Shown here one piece after another: positions 17,074 to 25,766 of a DNA stretch of 54,617 nt. The stretch covers positions 1-54,617 of the forward strand of contig MWDX01000032.1 of NCBI GenBank assembly GCA_002070735.1, in the 5' to 3' direction. Made by a program: the position numbers and the translations under genes. Each line of letters starts with the position of its first letter. Within the stretch, counting starts at the first letter, position 1. The notes under the pieces were generated by a model. It searched no databases. It had not been told where the DNA came from and saw only the letters and a list, made by a program, of their open reading frames with translations. This DNA is from Parcubacteria group bacterium ADurb.Bin115. Its GTDB lineage: Bacteria > Patescibacteriota > Patescibacteriia > Patescibacteriales > UBA12465.

Positions 17074-17095
17074 ATGGGTTTCAACCCATTTTTAT
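17074..17095 (+). promoter_or_regulatory. Terminator-like hairpin in the rpsL leader
   Basis: ATGGGT pairs with ACCCAT around TTCA and is followed by TTTTTATAA. It lies 30-odd nt before rpsL, between promoter and first gene, which fits an attenuator. Confidence 0.5.
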
Positions 17096-17125
17096 AACGA
17101 AGGTTTTTAAAACCGTTGAAGCATT

Positions 17126-17551
17126 ATGCCGACAATTAACCAATTAGTCCGCAAGGGCAGAAAAGCCAAAAGTCAGCGCCAATCATCTTTAGTTTTGCAT
17201 ACCAGCCTGGATTCTTTGCATCGCAAAAAAAATGTAAATGTCAAAGGCGCTCCCTTTAAGCAAGGTGTTTGTGTTAAAGTGACTACAACTACCCCCAAGA
17301 AGCCGAATTCCGCTTTGCGTAAAATCGCTCGCGTCCGTTTGTCCAACGGCATGGAAGTAACTGCTTATATTCCTGGTATGGGGCATAATTTGCAAGAGCA
17401 CTCCATTGTTTTGATTAAGGGTGGTAAGACTAAGGATCTTCCTGGTGTTCGCTATAAAATTGTCCGCGGCGTTTATGATGCTGCTGGCGTCGAGGCTCGC
17501 CGCCAGGGGCGCAGTCGCTACGGTGTCAAGAAACCAAAAGCTGCTAAATAA
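17126..17551 (+). CDS. rpsL: 30S ribosomal protein uS12
   Basis: uS12 is at the decoding centre and is the classic streptomycin target. The 141-residue protein starts [17 protein letters not shown] and has [22 protein letters not shown] and the [18 protein letters not shown] loop. The decoding-site lysine of the KPNSALRK motif is present. A short Arg/Lys-rich C-terminus makes it slightly long. First gene of the str operon. Confidence 0.97.
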   Translation: MPTINQLVRKGRKAKSQRQSSLVLHTSLDSLHRKKNVNVKGAPFKQGVCVKVTTTTPKKPNSALRKIARVRLSNGMEVTAYIPGMGHNLQEHSIVLIKGGKTKDLPGVRYKIVRGVYDAAGVEARRQGRSRYGVKKPKAAK

Positions 17552-17564
17552 TTTTGTTTATTGT

Positions 17565-17585
17565 GGAGAGGCTTTTAGCCCCTCC
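17565..17585 (+). promoter_or_regulatory. Intercistronic hairpin between rpsL and rpsG
   Basis: GGAG-A-GGCT pairs with AGCC-C-CTCC around TTT, with one internal A-C mismatch. There is no U-tract. In many bacteria the S12-S7 spacer binds uS7 for autoregulation; that role here is inference. Confidence 0.4.
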
Positions 17586-17649
17586 TTCATATCATATATA
17601 ATTCAGGCGCGCATTAGTAATAGCTGTTGATGCGGCCTTATAAGCGATT

Positions 17650-18117
17650 ATGAGAGGAAAACAAGCCCCCAAAAGAGACATTGAAGGGGACGGCAAATAC
17701 AACGATAAAAATATTACCAAACTCATCAATTATGTGATGCGGGATGGCAAGAAAAGCGTAGCCGAGAGAATCGTCTATAGCTCTTTTAATTTAATTAAAG
17801 AAAAGACCAAACAGGACCCTCGCCATGTTTTTAATAAAGCGATGAAGAAGGTTTCTCCTTTAGTTGAAGTGCGCGGTAAGCGCGTTGGCGGCGCCAATTA
17901 TCAGGTGCCTTTTCAGGTACGAGGCGAACGCCGTTTTTATCTCGGCTGTCACTGGCTGATTACCGCCGCTCATGCTCGTCGCGGCCGCTTTATGGCGGAA
18001 AAGATGGCCGCTGAAATCTTAGACGCCGCCAATGGTGAAGGTGCGGCCGTGAAGAAAAGGGAAGCGGTTCATAAGATGGCTGAGGCAAATAAGGCCTTTG
18101 CTCATTTTTCTCGCTAA
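17650..18117 (+). CDS. rpsG: 30S ribosomal protein uS7
   Basis: uS7 nucleates assembly of the 30S head. The 155-residue protein starts MRGKQAPKRDIEGDGKY and contains YVMRDGKKSVAERIVY, EVRGKRVGGANYQVPFQV and the Arg-rich RRGRFMAEKMAAEILDAANG segment. Length is normal. It lies between rpsL and fusA as in the str operon. Confidence 0.97.
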   Translation: MRGKQAPKRDIEGDGKYNDKNITKLINYVMRDGKKSVAERIVYSSFNLIKEKTKQDPRHVFNKAMKKVSPLVEVRGKRVGGANYQVPFQVRGERRFYLGCHWLITAAHARRGRFMAEKMAAEILDAANGEGAAVKKREAVHKMAEANKAFAHFSR

Positions 18118-18203
18118 AATTTTTTGGCCCAGACTTTCGGCTATTTCCGACGTAATTTTGTTAATACAAATTTAATTTTTTACATATTTAGTTTTTATAT
18201 TTT

Positions 18204-20285
18204 ATGCCTCGTGATTACGCTCTTGATAAAATCAGAAATATTGGCATCATGGCTCACATTGATGCCGGCAAAACCACTTTTACCGAGCGGGTTTTATTCT
18301 ATACCGGAAAAAAACATAAAATCGGAGAAGTGCACGAAGGATCTGCAGAAATGGACTGGATGGAACAGGAAAAAGAAAGAGGGATTACCATCACTTCCGC
18401 CGCTACTACTTGTTTTTGGAAGGGTAATAAAATCAATATTATCGATACTCCCGGACACGTTGATTTTACCGTTGAAGTGGAACGCTCTTTACGCGTGCTG
18501 GACGGCGCCGTGGCTGTTTTTGACGGTCAAGCCGGCGTAGAACCGCAGTCAGAAACAGTTTGGCGTCAAGCGGATAAGTATCACGTACCCCGCCTCTGTT
18601 TTATTAATAAGATGGACAAAATGGGGGCTGATTTTTACATGAGCCTTGATTCCATCAAACAGCGTTTAAATTCAAAGGCTGTCGCCATTCAATTACCTAT
18701 TGGGGCGGAAGATAATCTGAAGGGTGTCATCGATTTATTGGCATGTAAAGCTTATACTTTTACTGGTAATTTTGGTGAGAATATTACTGAAGTAGAAATT
18801 CCCGAAGACATGAAAGAAAAAGTGGAAAAATATCGTTCTGATTTAGTGGAAAGGGCGGTCGAGTGCGACGAAGTAATCATGGAAAAATATTTAAACGAAG
18901 AAAAAATCAGCGTGGCTGATTTAAAAAAAGCAATTCGTCAAGGTGTTTTAAATAATACAATTTATCCGGTTTTGTGTGGCACTGCTTTGCAAAATATCGG
19001 TATTCAGTTGGTCCTTGATGCTGTTAATGAGTATCTGCCCTCACCTTTGGATGTTAAAGATGTGGAAGCAAGCGATCTTAATGACGCCGATAAGAAAGTA
19101 ATAGTTAAAGCTGATGATAATGCTCCTTTTGTCGGTTTAGCTTTTAAGATTGCTACTGATCCTTTTGTTGGCAAACTTTGTTTCGTCCGTGTGTACCAAG
19201 GCGTTTTGCAAGCCGGTTCTTATATTATTAACGCCTCTACCGGTAACAAGGAACGCATTGGCCGTTTAGTGCGCATGCACGCTAATTATCGTGAAGAAAT
19301 TAAGGAAATTTATGCCGGTGATATCGCCGCTGTTATTGGTTTGAAAAATACTACCACTGGCAATACTTTGTGCGATGAAAATAAACCAGTTTTACTGGAA
19401 GCGATTACTTTCCCAGAACCGGTTATTAAGATTGCGGTTGAGCCAAAAACTAAAGCTGACCAAGAAAAGATGGGTGTCGCTCTCTCCCGTTTGGCGGAAG
19501 AAGACCCGACTTTTCGGGTTGAAACTGATGAGGAAACCAATCAAGTCCTTATTTCCGGTATGGGCGAATTGCACTTGGATATTATTGTTGATCGTATGAA
19601 GAGGGAATTTGGCGTGGAAGCGAATGTGGGCAAGCCTCAAGTCTCGTATCGTGAAACCATTACTCAAAAAGCGGAAGCGGAATATAAATATGTCAAGCAG
19701 TCAGGCGGCCGGGGTCAATATGGGCATTGTTTGTTGCGGGTTGAACCATCTGGTAAAGGTCAGGGTTATCAGTTTGTTGATGAAGTTAAGGGAGGCGTTA
19801 TCCCTAAAGAATATATTCCGGCTATTGAAAAAGGGGTTAAGGAAGGTTTGTTGTCCGGTGTTGTCGCCGGTTACCCCATGGTTGATGTTAAGGTGACTGT
19901 TTATTATGGCAGCTATCATGAAGTTGACTCTTCGGAAATCGCCTTTAAGATGGCCGGTTTATTTGCTTTTAAAGATGCCTGTCAGAAGGCGAAGCCGATT
20001 CTATTGGAACCGATTATGAACGTAGAGGTAACCACTCCGGAAGATTATATGGGTAACATTATTGGCGACCTTAATTCCAAGCGCGGCCAAATCGAAGAAA
20101 TGATTGATAGGCCTAATAAAATTAAAGCGATTAAAGCGAAAGTGCCTTTGGCGGAAATGTTCGGATATGTGACCGCTTTGCGTTCGATGTCTCAGGGCCG
20201 AGCTAATTCAGTCATGGAATTTTCTCACTATAGTGAAGTCCCTCGCAATATTCTGGAAACAATAAAGGAAAAATCGGGTAAATAA
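18204..20285 (+). CDS. fusA: Elongation factor G
   Basis: EF-G is the translocation GTPase. The 693-residue protein has the G1 loop [10 protein letters not shown], the switch region [20 protein letters not shown] and NKMDKMGAD, followed by domains II-V with [19 protein letters not shown] and the RGQYGH segment of domain IV. Length and order are standard. The start [18 protein letters not shown] fits the family. A frame overlapping from 18124 on another register is a shadow. Confidence 0.98.
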   Translation: MPRDYALDKIRNIGIMAHIDAGKTTFTERVLFYTGKKHKIGEVHEGSAEMDWMEQEKERGITITSAATTCFWKGNKINIIDTPGHVDFTVEVERSLRVLDGAVAVFDGQAGVEPQSETVWRQADKYHVPRLCFINKMDKMGADFYMSLDSIKQRLNSKAVAIQLPIGAEDNLKGVIDLLACKAYTFTGNFGENITEVEIPEDMKEKVEKYRSDLVERAVECDEVIMEKYLNEEKISVADLKKAIRQGVLNNTIYPVLCGTALQNIGIQLVLDAVNEYLPSPLDVKDVEASDLNDADKKVIVKADDNAPFVGLAFKIATDPFVGKLCFVRVYQGVLQAGSYIINASTGNKERIGRLVRMHANYREEIKEIYAGDIAAVIGLKNTTTGNTLCDENKPVLLEAITFPEPVIKIAVEPKTKADQEKMGVALSRLAEEDPTFRVETDEETNQVLISGMGELHLDIIVDRMKREFGVEANVGKPQVSYRETITQKAEAEYKYVKQSGGRGQYGHCLLRVEPSGKGQGYQFVDEVKGGVIPKEYIPAIEKGVKEGLLSGVVAGYPMVDVKVTVYYGSYHEVDSSEIAFKMAGLFAFKDACQKAKPILLEPIMNVEVTTPEDYMGNIIGDLNSKRGQIEEMIDRPNKIKAIKAKVPLAEMFGYVTALRSMSQGRANSVMEFSHYSEVPRNILETIKEKSGK

Positions 20286-20290
20286 TTAAG

Positions 20291-20306
20291 CCGCTAAGGA
20301 GGGCGG
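20291..20306 (+). promoter_or_regulatory. Shine-Dalgarno sequence within a hairpin loop
   Basis: AAGGAGG (20296-20302) is one of very few strong Shine-Dalgarno sequences in the window. It lies in the loop of a CCGC/GCGG hairpin (20291-20294 with 20303-20306), 13 nt before the ATG at 20316. This could tune translation of the small gene between fusA and tuf. Confidence 0.4.
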
Positions 20307-20315
20307 TGCGAAATT

Positions 20316-20645
20316 ATGCGCGAACAATTAAAAAAAGCTTTAAAATTAGCACGAAAAACTAATAATCCCATTATTTTCTTCGACGCTGAGACCCCAGAAG
20401 ATTCCTTTGCCATTATTGACCTAGATCGTTATGAAAAAATAGTTGATTCTGTAACTTTAGATAAAAAAGAAGCAATTTATAAGCCTAATTTGACAGAAGA
20501 AGATTTAGCTGATAAAATAAATCGCGAAATCTCAGACTGGAAAAATCAAGAACAATCTGAATATTTAGCTGAAGAAAGCAAATCCAGAAGGAATTGGAAT
20601 ATCCCCCCTCAGATTAAAAATAAAGCGGAAAATCATGATAAATAA
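20316..20645 (+). CDS. Small hypothetical protein between fusA and tuf
   Basis: I do not recognise this 109-residue hydrophilic protein with confidence. The N-terminal half (NNPIIFFDAETPEDSFAIIDLDRYEKI) resembles the beta-strand/helix start of Phd/YefM-type antitoxins, in which a 'P-V-V ... V-L-L-S-L-E-E-Y' pattern is common. The C-terminus is Glu/Lys/Asn-rich (QEQSEYLAEESKSRRNW). No partner toxin gene is adjacent. The position inside a translation operon suggests a household role. It is preceded by an unusually strong Shine-Dalgarno sequence. Confidence 0.65.
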   Translation: MREQLKKALKLARKTNNPIIFFDAETPEDSFAIIDLDRYEKIVDSVTLDKKEAIYKPNLTEEDLADKINREISDWKNQEQSEYLAEESKSRRNWNIPPQIKNKAENHDK

Positions 20646-20681
20646 GTTTAAATTATAAATTTAAAAATATTAATTAATTTC

Positions 20682-20728
20682 ACGGCTGGTTTCCTCTATA
20701 TAGGAAAGAAACCCCTTTAGGGGGCCGT
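20682..20728 (+). promoter_or_regulatory. Structured leader of tuf (three-way junction)
   Basis: ACGGC (20682-20686) pairs with GCCGT (20724-20728) and closes two inner hairpins: TTTCCT/AGGAAA (20690-20707) and CCCC-TTTA-GGGG (20712-20723). The structure ends 13 nt before the tuf ATG and may control EF-Tu synthesis. Confidence 0.5.
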
Positions 20729-20741
20729 AAGTATAAACAAC

Positions 20742-21929
20742 ATGGCAGACAAATTTGAACGCACAAAACCCCATGTCAACGTCGGCACTATCGGCCACGT
20801 CGATCATGGAAAAACCACTTTGACCGCCGCGATGTTAGCGGTGTTCGGCGCTAGAGGAATGAACGCTTCTAAAAAAGGCGTTAGTGAAATTGATGCCGCT
20901 CCGGAAGAGCGTGAAAGCGGTATTACTATTGCCACCGCTCACGTAGAATATGAGTCCAAGACTCGTCATTATGCTCACGTCGATTGTCCCGGCCACGCTG
21001 ATTATGTCAAAAACATGATTACTGGCGCGGCGCAGATGGACGGCGCTATTTTAGTAGTTTCCGCCACTGACGGCCCTATGCCTCAGACTCGCGAGCACAT
21101 CGTTTTGGCTCGTCAAGTAGGCGTACCCTATATCATTGTTTTCTTAAACAAGTGCGATATGGTGGAAGACAAGGAACTTATCGACTTAGTTGAAGAAGAA
21201 GTTCGCGATTTACTCAAGAAATATGAATTCCCGGGCGATACCACTCCGATTATTCGCGGTAGCGCTTTGAAAGCTTTAGAAAATCCGACCGGTCCCGATG
21301 CCGAACCGATCATGGAATTAATGAAGCAGTTAGATGAATATATTCCCTTGCCTCCTCGCGACCTGGATCAACCTTTCTTAATGCCCATTGAAGATATTTT
21401 CTCCATTGAAGGTCGCGGCACCGTCGTTACCGGTCGCATTGAGCGCGGCGTGATTAAGATTGGTGATGAAGTGGAAATCGTCGGTTTAATGGAAACCAAG
21501 AAGACCACTATCATTGGCGTGGAAATGTTTAACAAGTCTTTGGATCGCGGCGAGGCTGGCGATAATGCCGGTTTATTACTCCGCGGCACCAAGAAGAATG
21601 AAGTCGAGCGCGGTCAGGTTTTATGCAAACCGGGCAGCGTTACTCCTCACACTGAATTCGAGGCTCAGATTTATGTTCTCTCCAAAGAAGAAGGTGGCCG
21701 GCACAAGCCTTTCTTCACAGGTTATAAGCCCCAGTTTTATATCCGCACTACCGATGTCACCGGTGAAGTGCAATTGCCGGCAGGCACTGAAATGGTTATG
21801 CCTGGCGATACCGTTACTATTACCGTTAAGTTAATTTCCCCGGTTGCCTTGGAAGAGAAGCAACGCTTCGCTATCCGCGAAGGTGGCCGTACTGTCGGTG
21901 CTGGTGCTGTGGTCAAGATTATTAAGTAA
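20742..21929 (+). CDS. tuf: Elongation factor Tu
   Basis: EF-Tu delivers aminoacyl-tRNA to the ribosome. The 395-residue protein has G1 GHVDHGKTT, the effector region [56 protein letters not shown] and NKCDMVED, then beta-barrel domains 2 and 3 ending in [13 protein letters not shown]. Length is standard. Codon choice is richer in C-ending codons than in neighbouring AT-rich genes, as expected for a highly expressed gene. Confidence 0.98.
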   Translation: MADKFERTKPHVNVGTIGHVDHGKTTLTAAMLAVFGARGMNASKKGVSEIDAAPEERESGITIATAHVEYESKTRHYAHVDCPGHADYVKNMITGAAQMDGAILVVSATDGPMPQTREHIVLARQVGVPYIIVFLNKCDMVEDKELIDLVEEEVRDLLKKYEFPGDTTPIIRGSALKALENPTGPDAEPIMELMKQLDEYIPLPPRDLDQPFLMPIEDIFSIEGRGTVVTGRIERGVIKIGDEVEIVGLMETKKTTIIGVEMFNKSLDRGEAGDNAGLLLRGTKKNEVERGQVLCKPGSVTPHTEFEAQIYVLSKEEGGRHKPFFTGYKPQFYIRTTDVTGEVQLPAGTEMVMPGDTVTITVKLISPVALEEKQRFAIREGGRTVGAGAVVKIIK

Positions 21930-21941
21930 GTTGGCACTTAG

Positions 21942-21967
21942 GCTTGCTCTTTTTCAAAAGGGCGAGC
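21942..21967 (+). terminator. Hairpin downstream of tuf
   Basis: An 11-bp stem (GCTTGCTCTTT with AAAGGGCGAGC, two G-T pairs) closes on TTCA. The U-tract is weak (TTGTAGTGTTTATTT), so it may be a partial terminator or a 3'-end-stabilising structure between tuf and rpsJ. Confidence 0.55.
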
Positions 21968-22026
21968 TTGTAGTGTTTATTTAATTATTATAAATATAAA
22001 CTATAAATATAAACGTACATTTTTCT

Positions 22027-22365
22027 ATGTCTGAACCCAAGAAAGAGGAAAAGGATTACAAACAGAGAATCCGTATCAAGATTAAAGCTTTTGATCATAA
22101 AATTATTGATCAGGCTACTAAAACGATTGTTGATACTATTGAACGCAGTGACGCCAGTTTTTTCGGTCCGATACCATTACCAACAGAAAAACGCAAGTAC
22201 ACTATCAACCGTTCCACTTTCGTTCATAAAGACGCTCGTGACCAATATGAAATGCGCATTCACAAACGCATTATCGATATTATTGATCCCGGGGCAAAAA
22301 CGATTGAAGACCTGACAAATTTGAATTTGCCGGCAGGGGTTGACGTGGAGATAAAAATGCAGTAA
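22027..22365 (+). CDS. rpsJ: 30S ribosomal protein uS10
   Basis: uS10 is a head protein of the 30S subunit. The 112-residue product contains RIRIKIKAFDHKIIDQATKTIVDT, FFGPIPLPTEKRKYTINRS and the HKRIIDIIDPGAKTIEDLTNLNLPAGVDVEIKM end. A short acidic N-terminus (MSEPKKEEKDYK) precedes the core. A 209-nt structured spacer separates it from rplC, unlike the usual tight rpsJ-rplC junction. Confidence 0.96.
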   Translation: MSEPKKEEKDYKQRIRIKIKAFDHKIIDQATKTIVDTIERSDASFFGPIPLPTEKRKYTINRSTFVHKDARDQYEMRIHKRIIDIIDPGAKTIEDLTNLNLPAGVDVEIKMQ

Positions 22366-22400
22366 AATACAAGCAAATATTGATTAAGCGTCACTTAGGC

Positions 22401-22447
22401 GCCCGGTTATAACTCTTTGGCTTAAGCCAAAGAAAGTGTATCTGGGC
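22401..22447 (+). promoter_or_regulatory. Long stem-loop in the rplC leader
   Basis: GCCCGGTTATA pairs with TGTATCTGGGC (one mismatch, G-T pairs) and encloses a second perfect hairpin, CTTTGGCTTAAGCCAAAG. The resulting stem is one of the largest RNA structures in the intergenic DNA here and lies between rpsJ and rplC. Confidence 0.5.
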
Positions 22448-22540
22448 AAATAGGTGGCAAATTAGGAGAAAACAGCCAAAAAACAAGAAAAAAATTGAGA
22501 GCAGGGAGGAACGGCGCAATTTTAGCTTTTGTTTTTTAAG

Positions 22541-22563
22541 CTGGTAGAATTACCAGTTTTTTG
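22541..22563 (+). terminator. Intrinsic terminator or attenuator directly upstream of rplC
   Basis: CTGGTA (22541-22546) pairs with TACCAG (22551-22556) around GAAT, followed by TTTTTTG. The U-tract ends only 12 nt before the rplC start codon. The position just before an 18-gene ribosomal operon fits attenuation control. Confidence 0.7.
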
Positions 22564-22574
22564 TTTTAAAAATT

Positions 22575-23339
22575 ATGAAATTTATTTTAGGAAAAAAATT
22601 ACCAATGACTCAGCTTTGGGACAATGACCGCGTTTTGGCGGTAACTCCGGTTTTAGCCGGACCCTGCACAATCACTCAAGTAAAAACAAAAGCACTTGAT
22701 AAATATTCCGCCCTACAGTTGGCTTTGGGTGTACGTAAAGAAAAGAATATCAAAAAACCGCAGCTTGGTCATTTTAAAAAAGCGGGCGTAGCGCCGATGC
22801 ATGTCCGTGAATTTAGAACCGAAAATGATATTGATGCTAAGATTGGCGATCAGATTGATGTCTCTACTTTTGCGGTTGGCGATGTTGTTTCTGTTACCGG
22901 CACGTCTAAGGGACGTGGTTTCCAAGGCGTAGTTAAGCGTCATGGTTTTCAAGGCGGACGTAAGAGCCACGGCAATAAAGATCAGTTACGCATGCCTGGT
23001 TCGGTTGGTCCTAAGGGTCCGGCTCATATTTTTAAAGGTATGCGCATGGGCGGACGCATGGGCAAGGAAAGAGTGACAATTCAGAATTTATCCATCGCCG
23101 CTATTGATGTGGAAAAAAATATTTTATATATCAAGGGAGCTGTTCCTGGCGCTAATGACGGTTTGTTGCTAATTAAGGGTGAAGGTGAATTGATATTTAA
23201 GGCCGTTCCGGTTGTTGAAGAGTCTAAGGCCGAGGAGATAAAGGTTGAAGAAACTCCGGTCGAAGAGTCTAAAACCGGAGAGGTGTTGGCTGAAGCCGCT
23301 CCCGTTAATGGCATTAAAGAAGAGGCTCCGGCCGTTTAA
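22575..23339 (+). CDS. rplC: 50S ribosomal protein uL3 with C-terminal extension
   Basis: uL3 nucleates 50S assembly near the peptidyl transferase centre. The 254-residue protein starts MKFILGKKLPMTQLWDN and has the loop GRGFQGVVKRHGFQGGRKSHGNKDQLRMPGSVG and GPAHIFKGMRMGGRMGKERVT. The core ends near residue 215; about 40 Glu/Val/Ala-rich residues follow (EESKAEEIKVEETPVEESK). The tail is low-complexity and resembles those on other ribosomal proteins in the window. Confidence 0.96.
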   Translation: MKFILGKKLPMTQLWDNDRVLAVTPVLAGPCTITQVKTKALDKYSALQLALGVRKEKNIKKPQLGHFKKAGVAPMHVREFRTENDIDAKIGDQIDVSTFAVGDVVSVTGTSKGRGFQGVVKRHGFQGGRKSHGNKDQLRMPGSVGPKGPAHIFKGMRMGGRMGKERVTIQNLSIAAIDVEKNILYIKGAVPGANDGLLLIKGEGELIFKAVPVVEESKAEEIKVEETPVEESKTGEVLAEAAPVNGIKEEAPAV

Positions 23340-23368
23340 GCAATCAAACTAATCCCGGTTTTAATCAT

Positions 23369-24022
23369 ATGTCTATTAAAGTAAAAGTTTATAATCAGAA
23401 GGCCGTTCCCGTTAAGGATTTAGAATTAGACGAGGCGGTGTTCGGTCTTCAAGTTAACACTGATCTTCTGCATCAAGCGGTGGTTGCTCAGCAAGCCAAT
23501 GAACGTCAAGTTTTGGCGCATACCAAAGATCGGAGCGAGGTCAGAGGCGGAGGCAAAAAACCCTGGAAACAGAAAGGAACCGGACGTGCCCGTGTCGGTT
23601 CCAGCCGTTCTCCTTTATGGAGAGGCGGCGGGGTTACTTTTGGCCCCACTAAAGAACGTAATTTTTCTAAGAAGCTAAATAAGAAGATGAGACAAAAGGC
23701 GATTATGATGGCTTTGTCTGATAAGATTGCCCAGTCTAGTCTCGTAGTTATTGATAGTTTGAAGATGGCTGAATTCAAGACCAAACAGTTTAATAGCATG
23801 ATTAGGGCTTTTGAAAAAGATATTTTACCGGCCAATCGCCGTCACCTCTTGGTTATCAATGGCGAGAAAGACGAAAAGGCTTTCTATTCCGGTCGCAATC
23901 TTAAGGGTGTTAATATTATTAATCTAGAAAATATCAATATTGTCGCTTTGCTGACTTGCCGTCAAGTAATGATTAATGAAGAGAGTCTCAAGACTTTGGC
24001 AGCGAGGTATAGTAAGAATTAA
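23369..24022 (+). CDS. rplD: 50S ribosomal protein uL4
   Basis: uL4 extends a loop into the exit tunnel and in enterobacteria regulates its own operon by attenuation. The 217-residue protein has HTKDRSEVRGGGKKPWKQKGTGRARVGSSRSPLWRGGGVTFGP, the diagnostic tunnel loop, and NLENINIVALLTCRQVMINEESLKTL at the end. It lies downstream of the terminator-like leader of rplC, so an autoregulatory role is plausible but unproven. Confidence 0.97.
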   Translation: MSIKVKVYNQKAVPVKDLELDEAVFGLQVNTDLLHQAVVAQQANERQVLAHTKDRSEVRGGGKKPWKQKGTGRARVGSSRSPLWRGGGVTFGPTKERNFSKKLNKKMRQKAIMMALSDKIAQSSLVVIDSLKMAEFKTKQFNSMIRAFEKDILPANRRHLLVINGEKDEKAFYSGRNLKGVNIINLENINIVALLTCRQVMINEESLKTLAARYSKN

Positions 24023-24050
24023 TTTTTCATTTTTGAATTTGAACAAATAT

Positions 24051-24530
24051 ATGGCTTTATTTGGAGTAAAACAAAAGAACAAGACAAAGACTGCCGCCCC
24101 CAAAGAAAAGAAGGCAACGACTGTCAAAGAGGAAAAAAAGACTGTTTCGGCTGAGACTGAGGTGAGTATGCAAGCGCTCTATGCCGCTGATAATCAGGAC
24201 AAGAAGTTTGGGCGTGCTAAGAAAGCCTCTGTCGCTACTCGTTATGACGGTGCTTTTCGAGTTTTAGTTAAACCTTTAATTACAGAAAAAGCAACGGAAC
24301 TAAGTGCGCACAATCAGTATGCTTTTGTTATTTCCCAGGCCGCTAATAAGATTGAAGTAGCTAAAGCGATTCAGGCTGTCTATGGAGTGAAAGCCTTAAG
24401 TGTTAATATTATTGCCATGAAGGGCAAAGCGGTTACCCGTGGCCGCATCCAGGGAAAGCGCAAGGACTGGAAAAAGGCAATCGTCACTTTGAAAAAGGGC
24501 GAGAGCATTAAGATTTACGAAGGCGTTTAA
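24051..24530 (+). CDS. rplW: 50S ribosomal protein uL23 with N-terminal extension
   Basis: uL23 sits at the exit-tunnel rim and docks SRP and trigger factor. The start is placed at MALFGVKQKNK (24051); the earlier frame from 23976 overlaps rplD. The conserved domain begins near residue 67 (FRVLVKPLITEKATELSAHNQYAFVI) and ends VTLKKGESIKIYEGV. The first 65 residues are Lys/Thr/Ala/Glu-rich, giving 159 residues against the usual 95-100. Confidence 0.95.
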   Translation: MALFGVKQKNKTKTAAPKEKKATTVKEEKKTVSAETEVSMQALYAADNQDKKFGRAKKASVATRYDGAFRVLVKPLITEKATELSAHNQYAFVISQAANKIEVAKAIQAVYGVKALSVNIIAMKGKAVTRGRIQGKRKDWKKAIVTLKKGESIKIYEGV

Positions 24531-24555
24531 TTTATAAACAAGTAACTGATTATAT

Positions 24556-25392
24556 ATGAGTATTAAAAAAGTAAGAGCCAATACTCCCGGTCGTCGCGGC
24601 GCCACTTTCGATGACAGCGCCGATATTACTAAGCATGTTCCGGAAAAGCGCTTAATTGTCAGGAAGAAGAAAACCAGTGGTCGCAACAGCCAGGGAAAAA
24701 TCACCGTTCGTCATCGTGGCGGCGGCGAGAAGAGGTATCTTCGCTTGGTTGATTTTAAGCGCGATAAATTTGATATTCCGGCTATCGTGACTGCTATTGA
24801 ATATGATCCTAACCGGGGTGCGCGTCTGGCTTTATTAAATTACGCCGACGGTGAAAAGCGCTATATCATTGCTCCGGTCAACGTAGTTGTCGGTGATAAA
24901 CTTTTGAGTTCTAAGAACTTAATCGAAATTAAAAATGGTAACGCTATGCCTGTTCAGTATATTCCGGCCGGCGTCGCTATTAACAGTTTGGAATTAGAAC
25001 CTGGCCGCGGCGCTTTAATTGCCCGTGGTGCCGGTAACTCCGTTTTTGTGATGGGCGTTGAAGGCAAATATGCTCAGGTAAAAATGCCGAGCGGAGAAAT
25101 TAGATTGGTCAAGAAAGAATGTTTATGTACTGTTGGTCAAGTCAGCAATCCTGATAAACGCCACATCGTTTTAGGTAAGGCTGGCCGCAGCCGTCATTTG
25201 GGCATCCGCCCGACTGTCCGCGGGACGGCGATGAATCCGGTTGATCATCCTCATGGAGGCGGTGAAGGCAATCAATCCATTGGTCTTCATCATCCTAAAA
25301 CTCCTTGGGGTAAACCTGCTCTGGGCGTCAAGACCCGCCGCCAGCGCTCTTCTAATAAATTGATAATCAAGCGCCGCGGCAAGAATAAATAA
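24556..25392 (+). CDS. rplB: 50S ribosomal protein uL2
   Basis: uL2 is a core 50S protein near the peptidyl transferase centre and bridge B7b. The 278-residue protein shows NSQGKITVRHRGGGEKRYLRLVDFKRD, EPGRGALIARGAGNSVFVMG, the GTAMNPVDHPHGGGEG motif containing the functionally important His, and the KTRRQRSSNKLIIKRR end. Length is normal. ATG 24556 follows an AT-rich spacer without a Shine-Dalgarno sequence. Confidence 0.98.
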   Translation: MSIKKVRANTPGRRGATFDDSADITKHVPEKRLIVRKKKTSGRNSQGKITVRHRGGGEKRYLRLVDFKRDKFDIPAIVTAIEYDPNRGARLALLNYADGEKRYIIAPVNVVVGDKLLSSKNLIEIKNGNAMPVQYIPAGVAINSLELEPGRGALIARGAGNSVFVMGVEGKYAQVKMPSGEIRLVKKECLCTVGQVSNPDKRHIVLGKAGRSRHLGIRPTVRGTAMNPVDHPHGGGEGNQSIGLHHPKTPWGKPALGVKTRRQRSSNKLIIKRRGKNK

Positions 25393-25413
25393 TCACCTAT
25401 TATTTAAAAGCAT

Positions 25414-25710
25414 ATGTCAAGAAGTTTGAAAAAAGGCCCTTATGTTAATCTGCGCATTTTGAAGAAAGTGCAGGCTTTGAAACCGGGCGATAAGACTATT
25501 ATTAAGGTTTGGGATCGCGCCTGTTCAATTGTTCCAGAAATGGTGGGATTTACCATCGGTGTCCATAACGGCAAGCAGCATGTTCCTGTTTATATTGTAG
25601 AGAACATGGTTGGTCATCGTTTAGGAGAATTTGCTATTACCAGGAAATTTGTTTCTCATGGCGGCAAGATGGCTAAGGCTCAGGCTCAGCCGGCTAAGAG
25701 CGACAAATAA
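25414..25710 (+). CDS. rpsS: 30S ribosomal protein uS19
   Basis: uS19 is in the head of the 30S subunit. The 98-residue protein starts [19 protein letters not shown] and contains [48 protein letters not shown]. Length is normal. Followed after a 56-nt spacer by rplV. Confidence 0.97.
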   Translation: MSRSLKKGPYVNLRILKKVQALKPGDKTIIKVWDRACSIVPEMVGFTIGVHNGKQHVPVYIVENMVGHRLGEFAITRKFVSHGGKMAKAQAQPAKSDK

Positions 25711-25722
25711 TTAAAATGCGAG

Positions 25723-25742
25723 GCGATTGGCGTCCAATGCGC
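25723..25742 (+). promoter_or_regulatory. Intercistronic hairpin between rpsS and rplV
   Basis: GCG-ATTGG pairs with CCAAT-(G)-CGC around CGT. No U-tract follows. It is one of several GC-rich hairpins in the short spacers of this operon. Confidence 0.35.
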
Positions 25743-25766
25743 TGATTCTGCCAACACGTGAATTCT

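Noticed and set aside
18124-18540. Plus-strand ORF overlapping the start of fusA
   Set aside because: It is a shadow of fusA in another frame with no family motif.
22541-22563. Simple end-of-operon terminator for rpsJ
   Set aside because: It is about 175 nt after the rpsJ stop and only 12 nt before rplC, so a leader/attenuator role is more likely, though not proven.
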